Origin: Hydractinia symbiolongicarpus
Taxonomy: Eukaryota > Cnidaria > Hydrozoa > Anthoathecata > Hydractiniidae
NCBI RefSeq assembly: GCF_029227915.1
Contig: NC_079877.1
Location: 15,105,851 to 15,169,850, forward strand
Length of the DNA stretch: 64,000 nt
Direction: 5' to 3'
In this document: positions 42,675 through 55,668 of the stretch, piece by piece
Numbering within the stretch: position 1 is the first letter of the stretch
How the letters are laid out: every line of letters begins with the position of its first letter
The notes under the pieces: model-generated
What the model was told of the DNA's origin: nothing
Databases searched by the model: none
Seen by the model: only the letters and a program-made list of their open reading frames with translations
Translations under genes and position numbers: made by a program

Positions 42675-43886
42675 CTATCCTGTTAATTCGCAGCAATTTC
42701 CAATGCAATAACCATGCTGCAAGAAACACCATAAACAAGCATCTGTTATAATTCCATGTATGTTGGGATCATATACAAAGTTCCCAAAACAAGTACAACA
42801 TGTTTCACAAGGTACAGTACTCGCACAACCAGAATTGTCACTTTGTAGTATAAAAGAATCAGATTGAGCATTAGTTGATTTATTGCTGAATTGTATCTCA
42901 TCTTCGTAATTTGTTTGAAGTTTCTTTTTCAAAAGTGAATTTTCTTTTTCTAATTCCGCAGTTTGGGTTCTTAAAGTTCTTATTTGTTTCGCAATTTTAA
43001 GTGTGTATTTTATGAGTGGTATGATAGCTTCATCGGGAGATATCAAGCCAAGTTTCTTGAATAGTTCCCCAACCGTCTGGTTTCTGGTTATATTGAAGGG
43101 AACTTGATAAGGTACTGCTACTTGTGGCATGCCATTTACGGCAATGCTGAACAAAAGGAACGTCTATAAAATAAGATTAATACTCGTTAATTCGACTACA
43201 CATCGAATATTTTTAAGTAACAAAATTCATGGAAAAAAAGTTTCAGCTTTATTAGAAATTTGTTAGTCCCAGTAAATACATCTTTATTTAACTAAGAATT
43301 TTCATATTATTTCATATTATCATACATTTCATATTATTATTGAAATAGCTGTAGGGAAAAAATTAATGTCTGTTTATTGCTAGATTTTATTGTTTAAAGG
43401 TTTCTACAACGCTGGCTTGTTTTTGTGAAAAAAACAATGGGCAATCTTTTCTTCATTTCTTTTGCTTGTTTTATTCTATTTTTTGTGAAGCATCGTCTCA
43501 ATTTATTGTTAGGTTTGTATGCAAGAGAGAATTTATTAACGAAATGAAATTTTATTTAACACAAGTTTATAACCTTACAAGCTTTTTTACCATTTAAAAC
43601 AATTTATTTTGTTAATTTCTTTTTCTTTTAAGCACTACGCATTAAAATATTCTGTACTTAATGCCTCTAAGTGGGCTTTTCACAAACCACGCAAGTAACA
43701 CAAAAATAAATCACTATTTTTAGCAATGAAATCCTGGATAACTGTTAATTTATTAATTAATTTATCAAGATGGGACGACTTGAATTTAAATATGCCAACA
43801 CGAAATCGTTTAATTGAAAGAAATATGGCAAAAAGCAAAGTATGTTTCTTAACTTGAAAACAGTTTACCATACGGAAATTCTGCAA
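42675..43886 (-). CDS. Probable secreted coiled-coil, Cys-rich protein, 2 exons
   Basis: Exon 2 (43163-42675, 162 codons before the stop) follows a TTTTATAG acceptor and begins TFLLFSIAVNG, the end of a signal peptide. Exon 1 is proposed at 43886-43854 (11 codons; an internal ATG at 43871 gives 6), ending CAA before a GTTAAG donor in phase 0. The join yields MVNCFQTFLLFSIAVNG, a plausible signal sequence, and a total of 168-173 aa. After a short segment with an N-glycosylation site (NITRN), residues about 50-100 form a leucine-zipper-like coiled coil (TLKIAKQIRTLRTQTAELEKE). The C-terminal 45 residues are Cys-rich (CETCCTCFGNF ... CLWCFLQHGYCIGNCC). I do not recognise the family. Exon 1 and its TATA box are less certain than exon 2. 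Confidence 0.55.
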
Positions 43887-43921
43887 AATCTTTGTTTGCA
43901 GTATAAGTTAAACAACAGGCC

Positions 43922-43927
43922 TTTATA
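43922..43927 (-). promoter_or_regulatory. Candidate TATA box for the minus-strand Cys-rich gene
   Basis: TATAAA on the minus strand lies 36 bases upstream of the first ATG (43886) and 51 upstream of the second. That spacing favours the second ATG or a very short leader. Confidence 0.35.
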
Positions 43928-45304
43928 TTTCATACAGTCTTCCCTTACAGCATAAATAAATCTTTGAGTCAAAGTAACATTTATTTTTTGGTCATCGTGA
44001 ACTATTTATTGATTTCCGCCAGCAAAGGCGGAATCTTTAAAATCGCCTGAGGAGATAGATAGAGACAGCACAGCTAGGCTGGACGCACGAAGCTTATCCA
44101 GGCTAAAGCCTAAATCCTCGTTTTGACAGATTTTTTTTCTGAGAAAGAGGCTAAAATAAATTTTAAGCCAATAAGAATCCTAACAGTGCAACGAATTGTT
44201 TTATTATCCAATGAACAGTACTTATATGCTATCGAAAGTTGAAGCTCGTGCAGTTAAGCATAATAAAGATCGTTTTATAATGCTTCGATGTTATTAACGT
44301 TAATAATAATTACGTCACTTCCTTCTGTACAATATTGCAAGCACGTATTTCAGCAGAACTAAGTAATAATTGGTGAATTTTAATTTAAAGAGGAATTGTT
44401 GAGGCTGAATATTTTTGATGAAAGATAATGTATTGTAGCTATAAAATCGTGACAAGTGAGTTATAAAAGAAAAAATAAGAATATGTAGTCTGAAAATAAC
44501 TTTTCGTAACTGATTACGCAAAAAAATTTGCTGCCACCTTTAAAGATATTCTCCAAGCTGTTTTTCAGAGAAAAAGAGAAAATAGAAAAAAAAAATTATT
44601 ATAATTTGATTTCTCCATTTTAGGCATTTAATTATTATTTATTTTATAGTACAATAGCTACTTATACTTTCGATGTAAAGTAAAATTTTCCAAATATTGA
44701 AACAAAAAACAATATTTTGCATTGTTTACAGGGCAGAAATTATTAATAAATGAAAATCAAGTCATTACAGAATAGGTATAGATTAACGAAAATATTCGTT
44801 TAGCAAAATAATTAAAACTTTAAATCATGGAGGTAGAAAAAGCTCCATGTTTAAACCCATTTTTGAGAAATGTTTTAAATCCTATTAACTATGGCTTTAT
44901 TGAACCCTCTTCCTAAAGATCTCATGACTCGTAAGCATTTGTAGCATAAAACTTACAGTAAAACTTTATTCCAATTTGAAAGATTTGAAAGGGGAAATAA
45001 TTGGTATTTTGATCAGGTGACTGATCGATGGTGTCATTATATTACAAAGGGGTGTAAAATTTCCTTTTAATTTAGCTGTATTCTTCTCTGCGTTTTAATG
45101 AGTATTGTTTTGTAAGAATTATTTGCTGAAGTTGTAAGTTTTTTTTGAAATTGGTGTAATCAATAAGGATTGCCAATAGTAGTACATATCTTAAAGTTTT
45201 TTGATTGGGAGAAATCGGGTTTAGTTCTTTAGTAATTTGGCGAAATTTTGGGCAGATTTCAGTAGTTGCAGAAGTCACTAAAGCAATATATTGGCAATCT
45301 TCTT
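43928..45304. other. Gene-free stretch
   Basis: Contains one short inverted repeat, TTCCGCC-AGCAAA-GGCGGAA near 44015, and nothing else recognised. Confidence 0.4.
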
Positions 45305-46050
45305 ATGTAATAATACGGAGTGTTTTTGACGGTTATAGTGGACGTCGTCATTTTCCTTTGATGTCGCCGAAATTTCATTTGAAGTCGCCGAAAAAAGTAT
45401 GTCTCAAGTGTTAAATTTTATGACGTTACGACGCGACATCAATAACACTACTTTAACGTCAATATCCTATATTACATTAATGAAGCCATTACAGTGCACT
45501 TAAAATTTTGAGGCCAAATAACTTGGAAACAAGGAGGTGACGTCAATAACTTTTCACCGCGTGGGTAACTAGGAACCACCTAGGTCCAATTCAGGTAATT
45601 TTTTTAAATCTGGGTCCCCGAATCCGTTTTGGAATGGACGACTTGATGACGTCATTAAAGACAATTTAAACCACCATTTATCCGTAACCGTTTATCAAAA
45701 GTACATTAACCTATACATTTTCTTGATCAGCGTTTCAAAACCTATATGATGAAGGCAACTGGTATACAAGTTTCTGAAAAATAATTTTGTGTGTTTTCGC
45801 GGGTCTTTGCCGACGTCAGGAAAAATTTTAAACCCTTATATTTCATTAACAGTTCATCAAAAGCACATGATCAAATGCATTTTCTTGATCAGCAGTATAC
45901 GCTAAGATACACAATAGAGACAATGGATAAACTGAATTTCGTCAATTTGTTTTTGCATATGCACTGCTGACATCAGCAAAAATTTTAAAATAAACAATTT
46001 TTACATTGCCTTTCTGCCTAAGTGCATTTCTTCACGGGCCTTATCGACTA
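45305..46050 (+). mobile_element. Helitron-like element A of a head-to-tail series
   Basis: Starts TGTAATAATACGGAG; contains TTTTCCTTTGATGTCGCCGAAA and GACGTTACGACGCGACATCAATAA; ends TTCACGGGCCTTATCGACTA(T), with the final G of CTAG changed. Its first half aligns closely with element C at 48418. Confidence 0.65.
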
Positions 46051-48417
46051 TTTCTATAATAATGTGGAGACTGTGTGTGTCTGTCCGGAATAGGCAAGGT
46101 TGATGTGTTTATTTTCCTTTGATGTAGCCGAAATTTTCTTTGAAGTCTCCGAAAAAGTTATATCTATTTTGCTAGCAGGTTCACTTTGTTTACATCACGT
46201 GATCAAAATGGAGCAACTTGATTTTCTGAAATAAATTTAACGGCTTTCTTTACAAAAATGGTGTCCCTCGACCCTGAAAAAAACAACAACTAAAAGAACG
46301 GTCTCTTCGTCTTGAAAAAAAGTGAAAAGAGCATATTCAAAAAAGCATATTTAAAAAGATGAAAGTTTCCGTGAAAAGTATAAATGTTAAGTTGGAAGTG
46401 AGAAGTGGAGCTAGAAGTAAAGAAAGTTAGAAGTAGAAAATAAAATCAAGAGTTTAAAGTCGGTTTGAAATCACAGATAGTAAGAACTGTGATACTTTTA
46501 GACGTTTGGTTTTTATGTCGCTGGAGCGAGCAGGCTCCCTTTTTCAGCGAAAGCCACCCGCCCAAAAGCCTCAAATTCTTAATGTAGCCATACTTGTTGA
46601 CATTTTGTTGCACAATTAATGTGTGCCCTGGCGCGTAACTAATGTATTTGTCCTAAAATACAAAATGCTACATAAAGCAGTTAGCTGACTAACAAACGGA
46701 AAACTTTGGTTTGTTGAACTCACTGTAATGTTATTATTTTTACTTTACTATTGTTTCTCTTTATATGTGTTTTAGTAAGCATAAACATCTAGTTTTAGTT
46801 TTAGCTAAATGTTCTCACTTTAAGTATATTTACCTGTGGGTGTCTTAGCTACTGTTAGCTAGCTAATGTTAACCTCCAGATCCTACTCTTCCCATCCCCC
46901 TGGCTAGCTCTAACGTATGATGACTAATGCTGTTATTCCTCTTTTTTAATTATCAATAGCTAGCTACCTTAGTTTCCAAATTTTTCTTCTTTTATGAGCA
47001 CGAATTATGATGTAATAAGTTAGCTAACTACCTACAAAATCTTTCAAAGACTTGAACTTTTGTAGGATAGTAACGTTGGATGTATTTTTTTAAGAGTATA
47101 ATTATTTTCACTTCTCCTGTAAACTTGACATGGGGACCCAACCAATATCATAAGTGGAAAATTTTTTTTCAGAATTTAAAGCGTGTGTGTTAAGTTATTT
47201 TTTATTGTTTTGTTTCTGACGTATCCTGTTAAACTTTTGACAGCGTACAAGTAAAATCCCAGGTTACTTTTACAAGGGTTTGTAGACATTATTGGCAATT
47301 TAAGTGGGTTTATGATTTTATTTTAACTTATGAGAGGATGGTATGGTTGTTCGTGTTTTTGTTTATGTTGCAAACTGCTGTTTTTAAAAATTTTGTGTAA
47401 ACTTTTGTGGGAAAAAGACCACATGCAATATATATATATATACTGAAAGAATAAATTCACGTTTTTGTTTAGAATTTTAAAATTGTAATAATAACAGTGT
47501 TTGGTGATACTGAAAAAATTACTAATTGTTCTGACTAAAACTTTTTTTTTTTTTATATTGTATGATGAAATGCCTGATTTTTCTATAATTTGATGTGTTT
47601 CATAACCTTTATGTGAAAGATTATTTGGCAATGGCAATATAGGATTTGGATATGCTCCTCAATAACCAATCTGTTTTACATTTTGTGTAAACTTTTGTGA
47701 GGACAGACCGTGTATATTCCAAAAATAATATCTTTATTCATTCAAAATGAACTCCTTATTCTTTTTTGACATTTACGTTTTAAATGGTTGGTAAAGGTCA
47801 CTACAGATCATCATACTAAGAAAAAAATTTGTGTTCTTAACCGGTTATATAATTTTTACTTTTTGTGTATGTTTTTCGGGAACAGGATAGTATGTAACCG
47901 AATAAATGGTTTTCCAGATACAAATTTGATGTTTTTGACACTTTTGATTAAAATATTAAAGGTTTTCAACGTCATTAAACGTAATCGCAATATAAGATGT
48001 AAATATTTGAGATGTGTAATTTCTGACTATAGTATTATTGTCGGTGTTGTGGCTGATTCTATACATTACTTTGATCAGCGTTTCAAGCTCTACGCATTGG
48101 AAGCAACGTGTAAACAAATTTCAGGAAAAGATATTGCGTATTGACGGGTCCTGGCAGATTTCATCAAAATACAAGTTACGATTCTCTTTTCCAATGTACT
48201 CCTGCCTAAGTGGATTTTGTGCAAATTTCTAAAGAGATTTCTTATTCGTACTTTAGAGGAGTTTACTGACGTCAGCGTTTTAATCTGCACGCATTACAGG
48301 CAACAGATGAACTACATTTCGCCAATATTTTTTTGTATGCACTGCTGACGTTAGCAAAATCTACAAAACAACCTAATCTTCTGCCTGAGTGGATTCTTCC
48401 ACGGGGCTTATCGACTA
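46051..48417 (+). mobile_element. Helitron-like element B (~2.4 kb)
   Basis: Begins directly after A with TTTCTATAATAATGTGGAGACTGTGTG. It ends with the GTGG-ATTCTT-CCAC hairpin, GGGGCTTATCGA and CTAG (48414-48417). Internal ATTTTGTGTAAACTTTTGTG motifs match, in reverse orientation, the 7486-10786 element, so B is its closest relative here. ORFs inside (47788-48144) have no Rep or helicase motifs. Confidence 0.65.
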
Positions 48418-49155
48418 GTAATACGCTAACTTTGTGTTTGTGTCTGTCTGTCTATAACAGGCAAAGTGGATGTGTTCATTTTCCTTTGATGTTACCAAAT
48501 AATGCATGTCTAATATGTTAAATTTTCTGACGTTACGGTGCGACGTCAATAACACTACTTTAACGTCAATATCCTATATTAAATTAATGAAGCCGTTACA
48601 GTGCACCTAAAACTTTGAGGTCAAATAACTTGGAAACCAGGTCGTGACGTCAATGATTATTCACCGCATGGGTAACTAAGGACCACCTAGGATAAATTTG
48701 AGGAATTTTCCCAAACCTGGATCCCCGAACCTGTTTTGGAATGGACGCTTTAATGACGTCATCAAAAACCCTTTAAACTCTAATATCTCTGCAACCGTTT
48801 ATCAAAAGTACATGATCCTATACATTTTTTTATTCAACGTTTTAAGATCTATACAATGAAGGCAACAGGTATAAAAATTTCTTAAAAAGTATATTTTCTC
48901 TTTTTGCAGGTCTTTGCTGACGTCAGCATATTCTTTAAACCCTTATATCTCCTTAACCGCTCATGAAAAGCACATGATCATATACATATTTTCTCACCAG
49001 CATTTTAAGCTCTGCAAATTACAGGAAAAGGATAAACAAAATTCGCACAATGTTTTTGTTCATGCACTGCTGATGTCAGCAAAAACATAAAACAACCTAT
49101 TTTTTTATCTTATTCTTTTGCCTAAGGGTATTTTTCCACGGCCTTTTTTGACTAG
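48418..49155 (+). mobile_element. Helitron-like element C
   Basis: Starts TAATACGCTAACTTTGTG right at the CTAG end of B and ends TTTTTCCACGGCCTTTTTTGACTAG at 49155. Highly similar to A over the CACTACTTTAACGTCAATAT region. Confidence 0.65.
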
Positions 49156-49159
49156 CATC

Positions 49160-49642
49160 TGTATAATAATGCGAAGACTGTGTGTGTCTGCGTGTCTGTA
49201 ACAGACAAAGTGGATTATATTTTTTAAAATTTTCTTTAAAGCGTCTATAATATATCCCCTATAAGAATGTTCCGTATTTTAAAAACGTTTTGTTCACAAT
49301 TGCAATTGGCTAGAACAACTCATGTGATAAAACAAAACGATTTCATTAGTTAAGAATTTCATTGGATGCTAATATAAATTTACCATGACAAGTGCTTTGT
49401 TACAAATTATTGTGCAGATAAGTCACAAGCAATTACCGATGTTATTATTGTTGTTTTGTTCAAAAGCTTAGTTCATTGTTCGTACTTTTTTCTAAAATTT
49501 ACAACAAAGCACTGTATGGTTTTTCGTTTAAAACATTTTTTCAGCCTTTCTGATGAATTTGTTAACAAACATTTTTGTGATAGGAAGCACAATAAATTTT
49601 AAAAGGACAATTAGTGGATTATTCCACGGGTTTTAATAACTG
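49160..49642 (+). mobile_element. Helitron-like element D, degenerate 3' end
   Basis: Starts TGTATAATAATGCGAAGACTG four bases after C. It ends near GTGG-ATTATT-CCACGGGTTTTAATAACTG, where CTAG is decayed. Confidence 0.5.
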
Positions 49643-50339
49643 TTTTTTTTAATAATCTAGCGCAAATGACTATGCCTCTTTGATAAAGATGTAAGAGGAC
49701 AAAAACATTTTTTTATTTCAAGAGAATTTAATAGTTATCAGTAGTCTATAAAACCTAAATAAAATGGTCCGTACATTACACATATTCAGGTCTGCAAAAT
49801 GAACTCTAGTAAACTACCACTACAACAAACACATTTTATAAAATAATATTTAAATGAATGGTTAAAACCGTAATAGAAAAGATTTTTTAGAAATATTTTT
49901 TTCACTATGAAAAATCATAGACCATTTTAGGATAAAAAAATCAATACCTTTCGATGACGCGGTAGAAAGTTATTAAAAAAAGAAATAGCCAATGCCGTGG
50001 CAAAGAATATAAAATCATATGTCTATATGTTTAATATGTCTAACCATATTGTCTAAACGAAGCAATATTAATTGACATTATACTTCCTATTATTTAAGAA
50101 TGTCAATGAGAATAATTTCTCCCATAATTTCTGTTGCTATCTGCTTATGACGTAAAATACGGTGCCTGCTAGGCATTTTATATTGACGATATAGCCTTTA
50201 ATAGCTTTTAATAGCTTTATATATTTTAATGGCATCATTTGATAACACTTAAAGTATCATGATTTATCTTAACGCTTAAAATACAATTAATTTTCCACAC
50301 TTCATGAATTATGATTTATCATCCAACCTAACAAGGACC
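49643..50339. other. Gene-free stretch
   Basis: No feature recognised. Confidence 0.4.
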
Positions 50340-50545
50340 AACCACATAGTTGAAGTTTTAAGTGAGGTACCGCAACATAAGTGAGACATTGCATCATGAG
50401 TGAGATACCGCAACGTAAGTGAGACGTTGCATCATGAGTGAGATACTGCATCATGAGTAAGATGTTGCATCATAACTAAGCTACTGCATCGTAAATGAGG
50501 GTCTGGATTGTAATCAATGTATCACTGCACAATCAGTGAGACACT
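50340..50545. repeat. ~21-bp degenerate minisatellite
   Basis: About nine units built on GTGAGA(T/C)(A/G)(C/T)TGCATCATGA, with alternating CCGCAACGTAA variants. Confidence 0.82.
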
Positions 50546-53500
50546 GCATCATAAAATAAAAGCTCTGATACAGAGAAATAGTATTTATGGCGACTGTAAA
50601 GAAAGTAATATTGACGTAAAAAATATGCTGTAAGTTATCCCAGTGCATGTTGTTCCCTAGAGAAAAATACAGCACTCCTATTGCATTTTGCAACTTTAAA
50701 ATTTTCACCAAAGAGATTGCTGCATGAAATAGTTTTATCTATCTACGCTCAGATGTTAAGCACAATCAAGCTCCTACCAATGATCTGTCGACGATACTTT
50801 CGAGTAAAAATACTCTAAAAATCTTTAAAAGGAACATTTTCATTACTTTCTTACGATGATACACTTTGCTTATTATCTCCGATTAAAAAAAATATTTTCA
50901 TTAGTTTTATACAACCAGGAATTGGCAATTGACATAAGTGACACAATAAAGGTTTTTGTCACAACCACATGGGGTGCAAATTACGTGCAAGCCAACATGC
51001 GATAACCTGTGTATTTTTACATTGTGTTGAAATTATATCTTTTAAATTTTACTACCTTAACCTTCGGACAGACCGCCTTATTCATAAAGTCTGGACACGT
51101 TCACAAACGTCCTGAATGCAGTCAGATAAAAAATATATATATTCTAAACTTATTATTAAGTAAACGTGACGCTTTTTTGTTATCAACTCCATGAGTTAAG
51201 TGCATTCTTTTTTCTAAATGATATTATATAAAGTAGGGCTTCAAAATGAATTAAATAAAATGTGTCGTGCAAGCTACATCGGCGATTATAACCTTATGTA
51301 TCATAGTTGGTGTTAAAAAGAGTACGACAAAAATTTTCAGTTAGTTGTCACCTGCACCTGCAAACTTTAGTCACACATTATACCAATTAGATTTCATCAA
51401 CAACCGACCATGAGAAATTATGGAGAACATTACTGGAACTAATAATTCTCCTGCTATATCACAATTTTAACACAACATAAAATACATTTCCTCTTACTTT
51501 TAGAGCATTTTTAGTTCTCAATGCACTAGAATGTCCAGCAATAATCATTAAAGCAACTTTATAGGCAAAAGCTTGGTAAAAGAAGGGGATGAGAATTATT
51601 GATTAGTTAAAAGTATTAGTCAGTAAGCAAATAATTCTTCTTAACGACTTTTTATCCCAATCAGGTATTAAAGGAAAAAGACACTGGATTCTCAAAAAAT
51701 ATGTAAAGCACTCACCGAATACAAAACTAGCAAAAATTTAATACATTATTTACTGATATTTTGTTCTTTCTCAAAATCACCAAACTTGCAAAATTTAAGT
51801 ATGAAATAGATCTTTTGTAACTGTTAAGAGCTAAGGGAGAGTTAGCCTTTTTTCCTGTCACCTTGCTTGGAAAAAGTAAGGCCGCTTATTAGGAAAAATA
51901 ATCCAGTTTAGCTGCAGTTTCTGATTTATTTGTGTCACATAAAAAAGTATTACTAAAGAAGTTTTTTCTCTTTCACTTAGTGTTTAAATAACTTGGAAAC
52001 TAAAGAATCATAGTTAAGACCGTTTTTAGTGAAACACTTTCAGGACAAGTTTGAAGAACAGATGTTTTCTTTTGAGTCTCCATAAAGTTGACTATATAAA
52101 AAATCTTGAATATATTGATTTGAAGGTCAAAATGTCAAAAATTTTTAAAGTTATTCATTGCGTTTTATCTGCGATTGTAGCTAGGTAGCAAGTTGTTCTA
52201 ATGTTCAATGATGAAGACTACAGAATTATCAGAATTATCAGATGGCTTTAGACATCTATGCTTGAGAAGGTAGAGGCTATTATCTAAAATATCATATTGA
52301 TAAAATTAATAAAAGCCTTGTAACATTTATGCTTTGACGGGATTCTCGCACATGTCTGAAAAAAAATTAAAAAATCAATTGGCAGTAATATGCAGATGTT
52401 ACGTAAAACAAGTCCAATTAAAAAGTATATTTTAATTTAACGATTAAACGATGTCACACTCTAGAAAAGACTTTCAAATTGGTTGGTTTACGGCTTACTG
52501 CACGAGTTGTTTTGCCTACTGAATTGTGTAAAGGAGCTAAGCGTCACGATGTTACTTGTCTGTTACGCCATCCTTATTTAAAACTCTTCGAACATGTTAC
52601 TTCGCCATCTGTCCAACTTGCTGACAGAAAACGCTATACCAAAAAGGTTTAGAAAGCGATGTCCATTTAAATTCGATCATTTTTTTTAACTTTTTTTTAT
52701 TTTTTTACGCGCTTCTTTAAAAATCCATCCGTTGCGCGGCTTTTGCTGTTTTTTACATGCCGAGAGTGAGACTAGTGTGTTAAAGACAAAGCAGACCTTT
52801 TATAAAACATACGAAGAACTATACCGGAGATAAAGAAAACAGGTGGCTCTGTTAAGTTTTAAAAATTATTGCTGGTATAGTTTATTTCCCTACCTTTAAT
52901 CCAGCTAGTATTTGCAGAATCGCCCAGCTGGTGTTTGGAGCATGCATTGTGTATATTCTTCACTAAGATATGAAATAATTTTATATCTTGCAGATATTTT
53001 TATATTTTTCCACCTAGCACAGTGTCATTTAAAATATACCCTAAACTCTTAAAAATATTACTGCTGGAGGGATTGCGTAAGTATATATTTTTAACTCCAA
53101 AGTTAATGATTTTTTGGTACATAATCGCTGTTTGGTCTTTATTGTTCCTTTCATAGAACAAAAGAATAATTTGTTGCTATCTTTAATTGTGAGTTTTTCG
53201 TTCGGTAATGATTTACGTTTCTTTTTCTTTTTTATTATTTTTTGAGATTGTTTTTTTATTCGCGATAGCGCGATAGTTTCGTTTTTGGCTTAGGCTCATA
53301 ATCAATTCGACGTTTTTTAAGCAGTTTAAAACATTTACTTCTATACACACTGTAATCACAAAGTGCGAAAAAATGTGCAAATTGATCTCTTATTTTTACG
53401 CCATAAATTATTCGTAATAAGAAAATATAAGTTTATTTTTACATAAAATCATTTATTCTTCGCGATGGTTAATATGCACGGCATTTTCTTGTTATCTTCA

Positions 53501-54043
53501 ATTTAACCTAATTTTCCAAAAATACCCATCGTATACGGTTTATTTTACTTATTTTCTGCATATACCACCAGATGGTTTTAAATGATCAAATTACAAAACA
53601 AACAAGTTTTTACTGTTAGAAGAATAATCAATGATTTACTATAGATTATATTTTTGTTCCCAAAGTTGAATTTAAAAACAATGCAGCAACCTGCAGATCG
53701 GCAACGTATGACGTTAACAGAAAATGCTGAGATGAACCTTTTTCTCTCTTTAAACCACCTTGGCTATACGAACAAAAAACACTTTTAAAGTAAGCTATGA
53801 CCTCATTTTTATGTCATTTTTTATTCCGAGTTTTATTTTTCTAGGTTTATTTTTTAATATTCAAATATTTTAAAATAATAAATGTTCAATTTAGAATATC
53901 GTCATTCTGTTTTTCCCACCCTGTTTGTAAAGATTAGATACAAAATTGTCTGCAACAAAACACTAAATTGCATTACATTTGTTATGAAATAGCTATATGA
54001 TGAAAATATCTAAACGAAAAATCATATATTCGACCGCCCTTCT
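50546..54043. other. Gene-free stretch
   Basis: Small ORFs (50711-50514, 51009-51194) show no domains. No repeats or RNA genes were recognised by eye. Confidence 0.4.
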
Positions 54044-54640
54044 TTAACCCTATTCGGTCCAATGGCAAATTCAGGCCACTCTGGCGGTTCTTTTTAATAA
54101 CACCTTAGATATATGTTGCTTGGCTATGATACATACCGAGTTTCAATATTTATCTATTAGACACCTGCATGCCAAATCTTAAGGTCCCAAATCTTTTAGA
54201 GGCTTCGATTTTTGCTATTACACGAAACTAACCCTAAAAATCTCTATGAAATCCTCATAATGGAGAAAATATAATAACTCTTGTTAGGATTATCCATAGA
54301 ACTTGAAACTTACAACGCAACTGTGTTTCATCAAGAAAAATAATTTTTCTTTTCATAAACTTTTTATGCGACTTGTGTAAAAACCGACAAATATGTGTTA
54401 TTTGGGTTTGAAAAACTTTAAAAAGAATGTAAAAATTCGCTCTAGAACTAATGTATTTGAATTTAAAGCATTAGTGAAACAAATTTTAAGCTTTTGATGA
54501 CGTCATAGAAAATGTGCTGACGCCAACAAAAATTTATTGCAGCTGTTTTGTTCCTTTTGTGACTTATAAGTGCACCAGGACTGATTCAATTCGGACAAGC
54601 CTATGAAAAGTTATTGCGCCATCATAACATAGCCAACTCT
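54044..54640. mobile_element. Second copy of the CCCTATTCGGTCC MITE, one end decayed
   Basis: The left end TTAA-CCCTATTCGGTCC is intact. The interior aligns with the reverse complement of 41341-42066 (for example GACGTCATAGAAAATGTGCTGACG against CGTCAGCACATTTTCTGTGACGTC). The right terminus around 54630 is unrecognisable. Confidence 0.7.
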
Positions 54641-55544
54641 TGTGTCCACGTTATTTGTTCTACAACATGGAAATGACTAATCGCCCACGTAGTTAATACT
54701 TTTATAATAATACTGTTTTGATCGAGAAATGTCTGCTTTTATTAAATAGCCATAAATGTCAGATAAAAGCTTAGATAAGTGTGCAGAAATTTAGTTATGT
54801 AGAAAAAGACGAGTAACAAAAAGATTACCTACCGCACATAAAATAATGGAATATTTCATCTTGCCAACTATGTATCGATCACGATTTGACCATCAAGAAC
54901 GTATCCCTGTTGTTTTATACCTTCTTACATTCAAAATCTATAAATAGATTTAATGCTAATATGATGCATGTAATTAAGACATATTACTCTAAGTACACAA
55001 GTTGCAATTCTTTAAAATGTTAACTTAACCAGCAGATTTTATTTATAACCCATTCTTCCCTTTTCCGTAAATCTTCTTATTATAAAAGGCACCTATGCTA
55101 TTGTGCATTACTTGGTAGGACGTGCACAGGTCAGATCTATTTTAATGAGATTTTTGTGAGCAGAACAAAAGTAAAATTAAAAACATATAAAGGCAAATGA
55201 AAAAAAAGAAAGAAATGATGATAGTGCCAATAAGATTCTTCCCTTATTTGCTTTCTTCAACGTTCCATGTTTTAGATATAGCGTAGGAAGCTCTTTAATT
55301 TTTTGTCCGCTTTCCTCAAACAAACGCACAAATAAAATCGTCTTTCGTTATCAACATACTCATTTAAATCTGGTCAGTATAGTGTATATAGCAAACACTG
55401 TGTGTCGTTGCCATAACAGAAGCAGCAATCTCCTAAAGTGAATTATGTTTTTGAATTAATCATTAAGACGTTTTAAGTAACTTTAAGTATAATCTGTAAC
55501 GAATGTGGAAATAATATATCGAAGATGAACGACCAACATGAAAA
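54641..55544. other. Gene-free stretch
   Basis: No feature recognised. Confidence 0.4.
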
Positions 55545-55668
55545 TTCTCGTGTATCAACTGTCGTGTATCAATCATCGTGTATCAACTATCGCGTATCAA
55601 TCATCGTGTATCAATCGTTGTGTATCAATCGTCGTGTATCAAACGTCGTGTATAAATCGTCCTGGGAC
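55545..55668. repeat. ~14-bp minisatellite (CGTGTATCAA)
   Basis: Eight to nine units of CGTGTATCAATCAT / CGTGTATCAATCGT type in direct tandem. Confidence 0.88.
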
